Source: Actinomadura kijaniata NBRC 14229 (lineage in GTDB: Bacteria; Actinomycetota; Actinomycetes; Streptosporangiales; Streptosporangiaceae). From it: DNA of 64,000 bases. The position numbers and the translations under genes are program-made. The DNA is taken from the NCBI RefSeq assembly GCF_001552175.1, contig NZ_BCQR01000026.1, positions 1-64,000 of the forward strand, in the 5' to 3' direction. Under the pieces are notes generated by a model. It did no database searches. It was not told where the DNA came from and was given only the letters and a program-made list of their open reading frames with translations. Below, piece after piece: positions 28,152 to 35,915 of this stretch (within the stretch, counting starts at the first letter, position 1; the number at the start of each line of letters is the position of its first letter).

Positions 28152-28211
28152 GGGGCAAAACCCTAGGTACCGGTTGTCGCCGGGCCCATGCGCGAGATTG
28201 TGGTGCGGCGA

Positions 28212-29102
28212 TCAGGAATTGCGGTAGGCCGAGGGACGCGTTCCGGTGTGCCGCAGGAAGGCCGTCGACAGAGCGCCGGGACTGGCGAAGCCGCACCGCG
28301 TCGCGATCCGGGCGATCACCAGGTCGGTGTCCCGCAGCAGCCGTTTCGCCTCCTCGATCCGCAGCCGGGTGAGATACCGGTACGGCGTCACCCCGGTCGC
28401 CTCCCTGAACACCCTGACGAGGTGGTAGACGCTGAGATGCACCTCCTCGGCGATGTCGGCCAAGGTGATCGGGTCGGCCAGCCGGTCGCGCATCATCGCG
28501 ACCGCCGCACGAACGCGCGCGTCCTCCCGCGTCGGCGCTCCGAGGCCGGGCAGCCGCGAATGGCGGGTGAGCAGGTGCACGGCCAGGAAGGTGGCCGCGG
28601 ACTCGGCGTACAGGTCGCCGGCCTCGCCCGGGAAGCCGACCGTCCGGACGGCCTCCTCGATCAGCGGGTCTCCCTCGGCCAGGGACGAGGCCATGGCCTC
28701 GAAGTCCACCGCGCGGCCGCCCAGCTGCGCCGCGACCGCATCGACGGTGCCGCGCGGGATGTGGATCTGCACGCTCCGCATCGACTCGTCGCCGCGATAA
28801 CGCCGGAGAACGGGCCGCTCCGGGATCTCCAGCTCAAGCCGTCCCGGCGTCCAGGCGGAACGGCTCTCCCGGCCGCCGCTCCGCGTCTCCATCACCGCCC
28901 GCCCGGCGACCGGAAGCACCAGGTGAAGATCCGCCGTGCCCGGCAGTTCCATGTCCTCGGCGACGGGGACATGTTCGAACCGCTGAACGAGCAGGGACTG
29001 CCACCCGGAGTTCTCCCAACTGCAGTACGTCCGCCGAACGTAACGAGCCATGTCGAAGCCGACATACGGCTGGAGATCGAAACGAGTGGACTCGAACACC
29101 AT
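28212..29102 (-). CDS. AraC family transcriptional regulator
   Basis: A 296-residue regulator. The N-terminal half (about 1-170) is a cupin-like ligand-binding domain; the C-terminal 100 residues hold two helix-turn-helix motifs (ADIAEEVHLSVYHLVRVFRE and IARIATRCGFASPGALSTAF) and the AraC signature TRLRIEEAKRLL. I start at ATG 29102 (MVFESTRFDLQPY), where family-like sequence begins; the frame is open to 29183. It lies upstream of the epoxide hydrolase on the same strand and may control it and the SRPBCC gene. A candidate effector would be the epoxide or its product (inference). Confidence 0.86.
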   Translation of the reverse strand: MVFESTRFDLQPYVGFDMARYVRRTYCSWENSGWQSLLVQRFEHVPVAEDMELPGTADLHLVLPVAGRAVMETRSGGRESRSAWTPGRLELEIPERPVLRRYRGDESMRSVQIHIPRGTVDAVAAQLGGRAVDFEAMASSLAEGDPLIEEAVRTVGFPGEAGDLYAESAATFLAVHLLTRHSRLPGLGAPTREDARVRAAVAMMRDRLADPITLADIAEEVHLSVYHLVRVFREATGVTPYRYLTRLRIEEAKRLLRDTDLVIARIATRCGFASPGALSTAFLRHTGTRPSAYRNS

Positions 29103-29245
29103 GGTTGCGAGGCTACCGAGGGCCACCGGAAAGCGACCGCGGCATGCTCGGCCCATCGGTGATGCATGGGCAGCCATGATCACTTACCACGGGCCGGGAC
29201 ATCGGCGCGCTTCCCGTCCGGCAAGGGCGGAAGGCCAACGCAAGG

Positions 29246-29845
29246 TCATTCCGTGGCCCGCCGGGCGCGGAGTGCCCGGAGCTTGTGGCGGTTGCCGCAA
29301 CGCTCCATCGAGCACCAGCGCCGGGCGTTCGGCCGGGACGAGTCGACGAACACCAGCGGGCAGTCGTCGCTCGCGCACTGGCGGATGCGTTCGGACAGCG
29401 GCCCGGACAGCAGCTCGATCATCTCTCGCGCCAGCGTCGACAACGCCTGTGTGGCCCGCACCGGCGGCGCCCACCCGGCGGCCGTGCCGTCGTCGGTCAG
29501 CTCGGGGATCAGCGGCGCCATGGCCGCGGCCCGGTTGATGGCGGCCACCGCCTCGGCGGGGAGGGGGCGCCGCGCCGCCCGGGCCTGCGCCGCGTCCCAG
29601 ATCGCCTGGCGCAGGGCCTTGGCCGCGGCCAGCTCACGGGCCGTCACCGGGACCGTCGCGACCGCGCCCAGCGGCGGCTGGGCCAGCCATCCACCCAGGT
29701 CGGCGGGCTGATGAAGGGACTCGAACACCGCGTACCGGCCCTCGCCGCCGGTGTGGGCGAAGTCCAGGCAGACGGCGCCGGCGTCGAACCAGAACGACCC
29801 GCCTTTGGGGTCGCGCAGCATCCGGCCGGTTGTGCTCGCTCGCAT
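29246..29845 (-). CDS. CGNR zinc-finger (ABATE-domain) regulator
   Basis: A 199-residue protein with the N-terminal ABATE fold (about 15-150, opening FWFDAGAVCLDFAHTGG) and a C-terminal CGNR zinc finger: CASDDC, then CSMERCGNRHKLRALRAR, giving four cysteines and a basic DNA-contacting tail. Proteins of this layout are presumed stress or metabolite-responsive transcription factors. The ATG at 29845 is the first start downstream of the repeat-bearing divergent promoter. It is divergent from a RidA-like gene, 67 bases away, and probably regulates both itself and that gene. Confidence 0.85.
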   Translation of the reverse strand: MRASTTGRMLRDPKGGSFWFDAGAVCLDFAHTGGEGRYAVFESLHQPADLGGWLAQPPLGAVATVPVTARELAAAKALRQAIWDAAQARAARRPLPAEAVAAINRAAAMAPLIPELTDDGTAAGWAPPVRATQALSTLAREMIELLSGPLSERIRQCASDDCPLVFVDSSRPNARRWCSMERCGNRHKLRALRARRATE

Positions 29846-29852
29846 GAAACCA

Positions 29853-29894
29853 CTATAACTGGTGTCACAGCCGACACCGCTATAACCGGTGTCA
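29853..29894. promoter_or_regulatory. Repeated operator in the CGNR/RidA divergent promoter
   Basis: A 15-base direct repeat CTATAACTGGTGTCA (29853-29867) recurs with one change at 29880-29894, centre spacing 27 bases. The first copy also forms an inverted repeat GGTGTC, six bases, GACACC (29861-29878). TATAAC in each copy could serve as a -10 box. This is the likely binding site of the CGNR regulator. Confidence 0.6.
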
Positions 29895-29912
29895 TCATCA
29901 GAGGAGGCCCAT

Positions 29913-30302
29913 ATGGGCGTACGGCACATCAACCCCGAGGGACTCCACCGCAGCCCGGCCTTCAGCCAGGCCGTCGTGGTCGAGCGGCCGACGAAGACGA
30001 TCTACGTCGGCGGGCAGAACGGCGTCGACGCCGACGGAAAGGTCGTCGGTCCCACGGTCGGGGAGCAGTCCCTGCAGGCGTTGCGCAACCTCCAGACCAT
30101 CCTGGAGAGCGAGGGGGCGAGCCTGGCCAACATCGTGCACTGGACCATCGCCGTGGTGGACGGCCACTCGTTCGACGAGGGCGCGGCCGCCTTCCAGCAG
30201 GTGTGGAACCGGGCCGACCCGCCGCCGGCCATCACGGTCCACGCCGTCGCCGGCCTGAACGCCGGATCCCTCGTCGAGATCGACGCCGTCGCCGTCGTGT
30301 GA
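29913..30302 (+). CDS. RidA/YjgF-family protein lacking the usual arginine
   Basis: A 129-residue Rid-family protein, normal length, with the trimer-forming pattern SQAVVVERPTKTIYVGGQNGVDADGKVVG and LQTILESEGASLANIVHWTI. Archetypal RidA deaminates reactive imine/enamine intermediates using an arginine in a VARL-type motif; here the corresponding residues read VAGLNAGS, so that arginine is absent. That places it in another Rid subgroup, where imine deaminase activity is usually missing and a different ligand or hydrolase role is expected. ATG 29913 has an excellent GAGGAGG site. It is divergent from the CGNR regulator. Confidence 0.87.
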   Translation: MGVRHINPEGLHRSPAFSQAVVVERPTKTIYVGGQNGVDADGKVVGPTVGEQSLQALRNLQTILESEGASLANIVHWTIAVVDGHSFDEGAAAFQQVWNRADPPPAITVHAVAGLNAGSLVEIDAVAVV

Positions 30303-30367
30303 CATCCCCGGCCGGGACCATCCATCGGAGGCCGCCCGCTCACGCCCCGGCCGGTCAGCCGGATCGG

Positions 30368-30391
30368 CCTGCGCCCGCTGGCGGGCGCAGG
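30368..30391. terminator. Hairpin between convergent genes
   Basis: CCTGCGCCCGC and GCGGGCGCAGG form a perfect 11-bp stem with a two-base loop, between the RidA-like gene and the minus-strand fusion gene. It probably works as a bidirectional terminator. Confidence 0.6.
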
Positions 30392-30450
30392 CGCGCTGAT
30401 CGGTTGGCGCCCTTCCATAAGGGCGGAGGCCGAGGTCGGCTCGGGCAGGG

Positions 30451-31425
30451 TCACTGGTTCTCGGTGCCGTCGCCGTCCGCCGGTGCCCCCTCGCTGATCG
30501 GTTCGAGCACGAAGACCGGGATTTGGCGGTCGGTCTTGCGCTGGTATTCGGCATAGGCGGGGTACGCCTCCACCGCCCGGCGCCACCAGAGGGCCTTCTC
30601 GTCCCCGAACACCTCACGGGCCCGGTACCGCCGGACTACCGTGCCGTCCTGCAACTCGATGAACGGCTCGGCGACCAGGCTGGCGTACCACTGCGGGTTG
30701 GACGGCGCGCCACCCAAGGACGCGACGGCCGCGTAGTACCCCTCGTGCTCGACACGCATCAGCGGCGTCTTGCGAACCTTGCCGGTCTTGGCGCCCAGGT
30801 AGGTCATCAGCACGACGGGAAGGCCACTGATCGTGACGCCGTCGGTCGTGCCGGTGCGCATGATCTGCTCGACGTGCTCGCGCACCCACTCCGACGCGCT
30901 CGGCTCGTAGTCACCGGCCAGGACCCCGCTGTGATCAACGTTCCCCGGCCGTCGCGATTCCGTGGCTGGACCGGGCTGGCCGCCTTGGCCGGGGCGCCTG
31001 GTGTCGACGTTGTCGGTCAGGGTCTTGAGGATGCCGGGCAGCGCGTCCACCGTTTCGGCGGGCAGGCCGGTCACGGTCTCCTCCGCCAGAACGCGCCACA
31101 GCTGCTTGACCTGGTCGGCGAGAGCCTTGCCGCTGTCGGTGAGTTCGACGATGCTGGCGCGCTTGTCGGAGGGGGCGGGTGAACGGCGGATGTGACCGGC
31201 GGCTTCGAGCTTGCGGGTCATGAGCGTGACGCTGGGCGGCTCGCAGCCGAGCGCCTCGCTGAGCTGGGCTTGGATCATCGGGCCGGTCCGGGCGAGTTCG
31301 AGCAGGAGCGCCTCCTGCCCGGGGTGCAGGCCGAGCGGGGCCAGCAACGCCGAGGCCCTGGCCCGGTGGCGCAGGCTCAGCAGGCGGATGGCTTGGTTGA
31401 GAGCGTCGGCTTGCTCGAAATCCAT
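30451..31425 (-). CDS. MarR regulator fused to a deazaflavin-dependent nitroreductase domain
   Basis: A single 324-residue chain with two domains. Residues 1-145 are a MarR winged helix ([68 protein letters not shown]). After a linker rich in Arg, Pro and Gly (about 146-168), residues 169-315 match the DDN/F420-binding family: [56 protein letters not shown] and [14 protein letters not shown]. No ATG, GTG or TTG lies at the domain boundary to start a separate enzyme, so the fusion is real in this sequence. It suggests a regulator that senses or processes its own ligand with F420. Autoregulation is likely through tandem palindromes at 31443. Confidence 0.88.
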   Translation of the reverse strand: MDFEQADALNQAIRLLSLRHRARASALLAPLGLHPGQEALLLELARTGPMIQAQLSEALGCEPPSVTLMTRKLEAAGHIRRSPAPSDKRASIVELTDSGKALADQVKQLWRVLAEETVTGLPAETVDALPGILKTLTDNVDTRRPGQGGQPGPATESRRPGNVDHSGVLAGDYEPSASEWVREHVEQIMRTGTTDGVTISGLPVVLMTYLGAKTGKVRKTPLMRVEHEGYYAAVASLGGAPSNPQWYASLVAEPFIELQDGTVVRRYRAREVFGDEKALWWRRAVEAYPAYAEYQRKTDRQIPVFVLEPISEGAPADGDGTENQ

Positions 31426-31442
31426 GGTCTCTCCCTCAGGTG

Positions 31443-31470
31443 GTTATGCGCATAACATTATGCGGATAAC
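31443..31470 (-). promoter_or_regulatory. Tandem palindromic operator before the MarR fusion gene
   Basis: GTTATGCGCATAAC (31443-31456) is a perfect 14-base palindrome, immediately followed by the near-copy ATTATGCGGATAAC (31457-31470). It lies 18 bases upstream of the start, the usual place for a MarR autorepression site. Confidence 0.7.
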
Positions 31471-31581
31471 TAACTCTGTGCAACCTTGAGGGAACTGAGC
31501 CGCAGGCGGGTGGGGGAGGGGACCGCCGCCGCACGGTCTTCGCCTACCGGGACCGTCCGCTCGGCGACGGCCTCGGTGTCC

Positions 31582-32265
31582 TCACTCGCCGTCCGCCCCG
31601 GCCTGACGGGTCTTCTTGTGGAAGCGGGGATCTGCGCCCATCACGAGCAGTTCAAGTCCCCGCCTGGTCGTCCCGGGCTCGCGGAGCAGGGGAGTCAGCG
31701 CGCCGAGGTGCGCGTATCCCCGCCGGTGGACGTGCCGGTCGGACGCGATCGCCTCCCCGACGGCGCTGATCACGTCCCCGGCGCGCAGCAGTGCCGGCGC
31801 CGGACCGCTGACCAGCAGTGTCCGACCGTGCTCCGCCAGCACCAGGCCGTCGGTGCCGGGCGGGAGCGGCTCATAGGTCAGGACCGGCCGGGCCTGCGGA
31901 GGTCGGAGCGTGACAGGGCGGCCGCCCGCCAGGCTCCGCCGGATACCGGACCAGGCGGAAGCCCGCATCCCGACGTCCCGGCGCATGACCACCAGATCCA
32001 CCGAGGTCTCGGACGGCCCGTACCACGGGACCCCGCAGGGACGCGGCCCGCCCGCCGGCACGTGGACCACGCTGTGCGGACTGATCCCCGCCATCCGGAA
32101 CCAGGCGCCGAGATGCAGCAGCGCTTCCCGCGTTCCCACGATCTGGCCGACGAAGTGGGAATCCAGCGGGCAGATCCAAAGTCCGTTCGGTCGCCTCCGG
32201 GGCGAGAGGACACGCCACGGCCGCCGCGCGCTCGGCGCCGCCCGGACGACGGCGCGCAGCCGCAT
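31582..32265 (-). CDS. Hypothetical protein
   Basis: A 227-residue soluble protein, basic at the N-terminus (RAAPSARRPWRVLSPRRRP) and then with well-formed segments such as NGLWICPLDSHFVGQIVGTREALLHLGAWFRMAG, SVDLVVMRRDVGMRASAW and LLVSGPAPALLRAGDVISAV. The conserved look of CPLDSHFVGQIVG and PCGVPWYGP and the sustained coding bias support a real gene, but I do not recognise the family. ATG 32265 starts at the first coherent residues; the frame is open to 32415. There is no signal peptide or membrane helix and no functional link to its neighbours. Confidence 0.6.
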   Translation of the reverse strand: MRLRAVVRAAPSARRPWRVLSPRRRPNGLWICPLDSHFVGQIVGTREALLHLGAWFRMAGISPHSVVHVPAGGPRPCGVPWYGPSETSVDLVVMRRDVGMRASAWSGIRRSLAGGRPVTLRPPQARPVLTYEPLPPGTDGLVLAEHGRTLLVSGPAPALLRAGDVISAVGEAIASDRHVHRRGYAHLGALTPLLREPGTTRRGLELLVMGADPRFHKKTRQAGADGE

Positions 32266-32411
32266 CCGCCCGACGCCCGCACCGCCAAGGCCGGGTCCCA
32301 CTCTTCCCACCCGGACATACAAGCAACCGCCGCCCGCGCCCGCCACTGACTTACCCCACCTGCGGTTCCGCGACCAGCACCGATACCCGGACGGGCCCAA
32401 GGCGCACAGGA

Positions 32412-33458
32412 TCACTGGGGAGGGGTGAGGAACCAGGCGACGATCTCGTACGTATCAGGATCCAGCGTGACCAGCGCACGGCCGTCGCGGGTGAAGGCCC
32501 CGAGGAGGAAGTGCGCGTCTTCCATCTCCCTGGTCCACAGGATGCGGCCATCGTCGTCCAGCACGGTGGCGTGCCCGTCATCGGTGGCCAGCACGCGCAA
32601 CCCGTTCCGGGACCAGTTCATGGCCTGGCATGTCCCGCCGATCGGGAAACTGTACGAGGACCCGGCCAAGGGCTGGATCACCTCCACCGCGCCATCGCCC
32701 GCGACGGCCACCGCGTCACCGTCGGGCGCGTAGTCGAGGAGGCGGGCGTTGGGCACTCCGCTGCGGTGACGGGTGAGGACCTCACCCGAAGGCAGGCCGT
32801 GGATGACGACCTGGTTGTCGGCCGCCAGACGGGCGAGGCTCTTCCCGGAATGGTCCAGTCCGGCGCTGCCGTGAATCGGGAGGTTCTCCGCGAAGACGAT
32901 CTCTCCTGTCCCGGCGTCGGCCACGACGACGCGTTCGCAGGGGACTCGCTCCGGTTCGGGCTCCCACGGGTTCGCGCTCACCGCGACGACCAGGCGCCCG
33001 TCGCCGCTGAAGCTGATGTGGGTGAACAGCCTGTCCTCACCCCAGGCGGCGGCCGCGCCGGCGGACCAGGCCATGGTCATGTCCTCGGTTCGCCAGACGA
33101 CGGCCTTCAGATCCGTCGAGGTCGCGACCGCGACCAGCGAACCGTCGGGAGAGAACGCGATCTCGTGGCCACCGCCGATGAAGCGGCGACGCTGCTCCAG
33201 CTCGCGCCAGTGCCACGTCCCGGTCGCCACGTCGAACAGGCACAGCCGGCCGCTTTCGGTGTTTCCCTGGGACAGGGTCGTCAGCGCGAACCGGGCCAGA
33301 TCCGAGGCCGCCCCGATGGCTTCGATGCCCGAGCTGAAGTCCGGCTGGTTCTCGGTGTCGACGTCCGGCAGCTCGGAGGCGATTGGATCGTCCAGCCAGT
33401 CGGGATCGGCGTACAGGGTCCGATGACGGGGGAGCTCGTCATTGATCATGATCGCCAT
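32412..33458 (-). CDS. WD40-like beta-propeller protein
   Basis: A 348-residue protein built of repeated beta-propeller blades: EIAFSPDGSLVAVAT, HISFSGDGRLVVAVS, LDYAPDGDAVAVAGD, MNWSRNGLRVLATD and GAFTRDGRALVTLD, spaced about 40-50 residues, each followed by a strand ending in a VWR, VVAD or VLDD-like turn. No signal peptide or catalytic motif is visible, so it is probably a cytosolic scaffold or partner-binding protein. Two in-frame ATGs (33458, 33449) could start it. It is transcribed separately from the MarR gene upstream. Confidence 0.75.
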   Translation of the reverse strand: MAIMINDELPRHRTLYADPDWLDDPIASELPDVDTENQPDFSSGIEAIGAASDLARFALTTLSQGNTESGRLCLFDVATGTWHWRELEQRRRFIGGGHEIAFSPDGSLVAVATSTDLKAVVWRTEDMTMAWSAGAAAAWGEDRLFTHISFSGDGRLVVAVSANPWEPEPERVPCERVVVADAGTGEIVFAENLPIHGSAGLDHSGKSLARLAADNQVVIHGLPSGEVLTRHRSGVPNARLLDYAPDGDAVAVAGDGAVEVIQPLAGSSYSFPIGGTCQAMNWSRNGLRVLATDDGHATVLDDDGRILWTREMEDAHFLLGAFTRDGRALVTLDPDTYEIVAWFLTPPQ

Positions 33459-33518
33459 CGTTTCAGCTCGTGGCGAGGCGCGGCTTCCGTCCCCGGGAGC
33501 TTGCTGTGACGCCGGTGG

Positions 33519-33974
33519 CTAGAGGCAGGATCCGGGAACGCTCAGGTCGGCCATGCGCCCCTCGGTGATGCGTTGCAGCATGGTGAGGAACTGCGTCCGC
33601 TCGGCCGGGGTCAGGTCGGCGAGGAGGTCGGTCTCGGTCTTGGTGACGGTCCGGGTGGAGCGGATCAGGGAGCGCCGTCCGGCGTCGGTCATGGTGACGA
33701 CGCGGGCGCGGCGGTCCGCGGGGTCGGGGTGTCTTTCGATGAGCGCTTTGCGTTCGAGCTGGTCGAGCACCGGGATGAGGGTGCTCTTGTCGAGGCCGGC
33801 CTTGCGGGCGATGGCGAGCTGGGTGGGCGCGCCCTCGGCGATGGCGTTGAGGACGACGTGTTCGCGCACGCTCAGGTCCATCGTCGCCAGGTGCTCCTCC
33901 AGGGTCTCCTTGGAGACGTGTGCGGTGACCGCCAGCAACAGGATGAGGTCGTCGCGCAGCGGGCGGACCGCCAT
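33519..33974 (-). CDS. MarR family transcriptional regulator
   Basis: A 151-residue MarR protein: an N-terminal dimerisation helix, a winged helix-turn-helix (TQLAIARKAGLDKSTLIPVLDQLERKALIER, about 55-85) and the wing DPADRRARVVTMTDAGRRSL. ATG 33974 has a very strong AGGAGGAG site; an upstream start at 34016 would overlap the palindromic promoter. Its promoter holds TGAGTTCAGATCTTCT, which recurs with one change before the hydrolase gene at 50321, so it may control that distant gene as well as itself. The ligand is unknown. Confidence 0.88.
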   Translation of the reverse strand: MAVRPLRDDLILLLAVTAHVSKETLEEHLATMDLSVREHVVLNAIAEGAPTQLAIARKAGLDKSTLIPVLDQLERKALIERHPDPADRRARVVTMTDAGRRSLIRSTRTVTKTETDLLADLTPAERTQFLTMLQRITEGRMADLSVPGSCL

Positions 33975-33997
33975 GGCCTCTCCTCCTCGTGAAGGTA

Positions 33998-34015
33998 TGA
34001 GTTCAGATCTTCTCA
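33998..34015 (-). promoter_or_regulatory. MarR operator candidate
   Basis: TGAGTTCAGATCTTCTCA: outer TGAG/CTCA pair plus inner AGATCT palindrome, 24 bases upstream of the MarR start. Sixteen of its bases recur at 50343-50358 with one mismatch. Confidence 0.5.
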
Positions 34016-34043
34016 ATTTAGACCATGTGGTGAGCGTCGGCGG

Positions 34044-34835
34044 TCAGCCCCTCGGCCCCACCGCCGCCCCCTTCGATCGGGAGTAGCGGCCCAGCCGGGC
34101 GGCGGTGTCGTCGTCGGCGGGGAGGAAGGTCTCCAGACGCAGCTCGGCGACGGTGACGTCGTGCGCTGTGGCGAAGGTGGCGATCATCGCGAGAAGGCGC
34201 AGGTCGCCGTGGGGAGAGGACAGCTCCAGCGGCACCGCCAGGCCCAGGTGCGGGAGGTCGGCGACCGGCGGGGCGTAGGACTCCAGCTCCGTGATCAACG
34301 CGGCGAGCCGTTCGCCGGGGGTGCGGTCCAGCTCGGCGCGCAGGTTGCCGAGCACGTGCCGCGACCAGTGCGCCGGGTTGCGGACGCGCGGCATCATCCC
34401 CTTGGGATGCAGGGCCATCCGGTACGCGTTCCAGCGGCCCTCGGTCAGCTCGGGGGCCGCCCCGTCGGTCAGCACGCCGATCGCGTCGTTGGTGGCGAGC
34501 ACGTCGCCGTACCGGTCGATGACCAACGCCGGATAGGGGCGGTGTCCGTGGAGCAGCCGCCGTAGCGCGTCGCGCACCGCCTCCAGTTCCGGCCCCTCGG
34601 GATCGCTCTCCGGGACGAGTGGCGCGAACCCGGCGGCGAGCAGCAGTGCGTTCTGCTCCCGCACGGGCAGCTCCAGCGCCATGGCGAGGCGGACCACCAG
34701 GTCGCGTCCCGGGACCGAACGGCCGCTCTCGACGAAGCTCAGATGCCGCTGCGTGGTGTTCGCCCTGATCGCCAACTCCAGCTGGCTCAACCTGCGCCGC
34801 CGCCGGTGCCGGCGGAGCGTGTCACCGAAGGTCAT
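34044..34835 (-). CDS. XRE-family regulator with MmyB-like ligand domain
   Basis: A 263-residue regulator. The N-terminal helix-turn-helix (FGDTLRRHRRRRRLSQLELAIRANTTQRHLSFVESGRSVPGRDLVVRLA, about residues 3-52) is of the XRE/Cro type, and the rest is an MmyB-like PAS-related domain (GHRPYPALVIDRYGDVLATNDAIGVL, PRVRNPAHWSRHVLGNLRAEL). Such actinobacterial proteins often control adjacent oxidoreductase genes. ATG 34835 fits the family start. It is divergent from an LLM-class oxidoreductase (75 bases between starts), which is its probable target. Confidence 0.87.
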   Translation of the reverse strand: MTFGDTLRRHRRRRRLSQLELAIRANTTQRHLSFVESGRSVPGRDLVVRLAMALELPVREQNALLLAAGFAPLVPESDPEGPELEAVRDALRRLLHGHRPYPALVIDRYGDVLATNDAIGVLTDGAAPELTEGRWNAYRMALHPKGMMPRVRNPAHWSRHVLGNLRAELDRTPGERLAALITELESYAPPVADLPHLGLAVPLELSSPHGDLRLLAMIATFATAHDVTVAELRLETFLPADDDTAARLGRYSRSKGAAVGPRG

Positions 34836-34910
34836 GGGGCGATTGTCCACGACGTGGCCATTCCCTCCGGGGAATTGCCGCGACGCCCTCGGCGGCCGGA
34901 GAGTGCGGCC

Positions 34911-35888
34911 ATGATCACAACACCGGACATCGGCGTCTACCTCCCCACCCGCGAAGCCATGGTGGGCGAAGGCTGGACGCCGCGACGACTCATCGACTTC
35001 GCCGTCCGCGCCGAACGGCTCGGCTACGCGTCGGCGTGGGTGACCGACTCGCTCGCGAGCACGCGGGTGGAGCCGTTGAGCATGCTGGCCGCGGCGGCCA
35101 GCGTCACCTCGCGGCTGCGGCTCGGTACGGGCGCGCTGATCCCCGCCTACCGCGACCCGCTCAACGCGGCGCACACCCTCGCCTCGCTCGACCTGCTGTC
35201 GCGGGGACGGCTGATCGTCACCGTCGGCGGGGGCTTCCCCCGCGCGGCCGACCGCGAGTTCGCGATGGCGGGCGTCCCCATGAAGGGGCGTTTCGCCTGG
35301 CTGGACGAGGTCGTGGCCCTGTGGCGGACGCTGTGGTCGCGGCCGCGCGCCGGATCGTTCCACGGCCGGGTCGTCTCCTACGACGACCTGCCCGAGCTGC
35401 CGCCGCCGCACACGCCGGGCGGCCCGCCCGTCTGGCTCGCGGGCGCGACACCCTCGGCCCTGCGCCGTACCGCCCGCCTCTACGACGGATGGCTGCCCTA
35501 CCCGCCGGACCCCGCCGAGTTCGCCGACGGCCTCGCGGTGATCGGCGAGTACGCGGGAGAACGCGAGGTGACCCCGGCGCTGATGGCGACCGTGCTGGTG
35601 GAGCCGTCGCCCGGACGCGCCCGCGAACGCCTGGACGCCTACTGCGACGCCTTCTACGGCCGCCCCCTGTCGTACCTGGAGACCTTCCAGCTCTACGTGA
35701 CCGGCACCGAGGAGCAGGTCGTCGAGCGGCTGCGCGCCTTCGTGGACGCGGGCGCGCGGCACATCCTGCTGCGCCTGGCCGCGCTGGACGCCGACGACCA
35801 GTTCGACCAGCTCGAACGCCTCGCCTTCCTGCTGGAAGAGGCGGGGGGACGGACCGAGGGGACGCCGTCCCCGAACGTCAAGGCGTGA
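34911..35888 (+). CDS. LLM-class flavin/F420-dependent oxidoreductase
   Basis: A 325-residue TIM-barrel oxidoreductase of the luciferase-like superfamily: DIGVYLPTREAMVGEGWTPR at the start, LGYASAWVTDSL, SRLRLGTGALIPAYRDPLNAAHTLASLDLLSRGRL and VTVGGGFPRAADREFAMAGV are diagnostic, and the C-terminus carries the VTGTEEQVVERLRAFVDAGARHILLR pattern. Whether it uses F420 or FMN is not certain. ATG 34911 is used. The gene is divergent from the MmyB-like regulator, a pairing commonly seen for regulators and their target oxidoreductases. It converges on the biosynthetic operon to its right. Confidence 0.85.
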   Translation: MITTPDIGVYLPTREAMVGEGWTPRRLIDFAVRAERLGYASAWVTDSLASTRVEPLSMLAAAASVTSRLRLGTGALIPAYRDPLNAAHTLASLDLLSRGRLIVTVGGGFPRAADREFAMAGVPMKGRFAWLDEVVALWRTLWSRPRAGSFHGRVVSYDDLPELPPPHTPGGPPVWLAGATPSALRRTARLYDGWLPYPPDPAEFADGLAVIGEYAGEREVTPALMATVLVEPSPGRARERLDAYCDAFYGRPLSYLETFQLYVTGTEEQVVERLRAFVDAGARHILLRLAALDADDQFDQLERLAFLLEEAGGRTEGTPSPNVKA

Positions 35889-35915
35889 CCCGGTGGCTCC
35901 TTCCGGCGTCCGTTC

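Noticed and set aside
32511..33509. Plus-strand frame opposite the WD40-like gene
   Set aside because: Shadow of regularly repeating blade codons; no independent evidence of coding.
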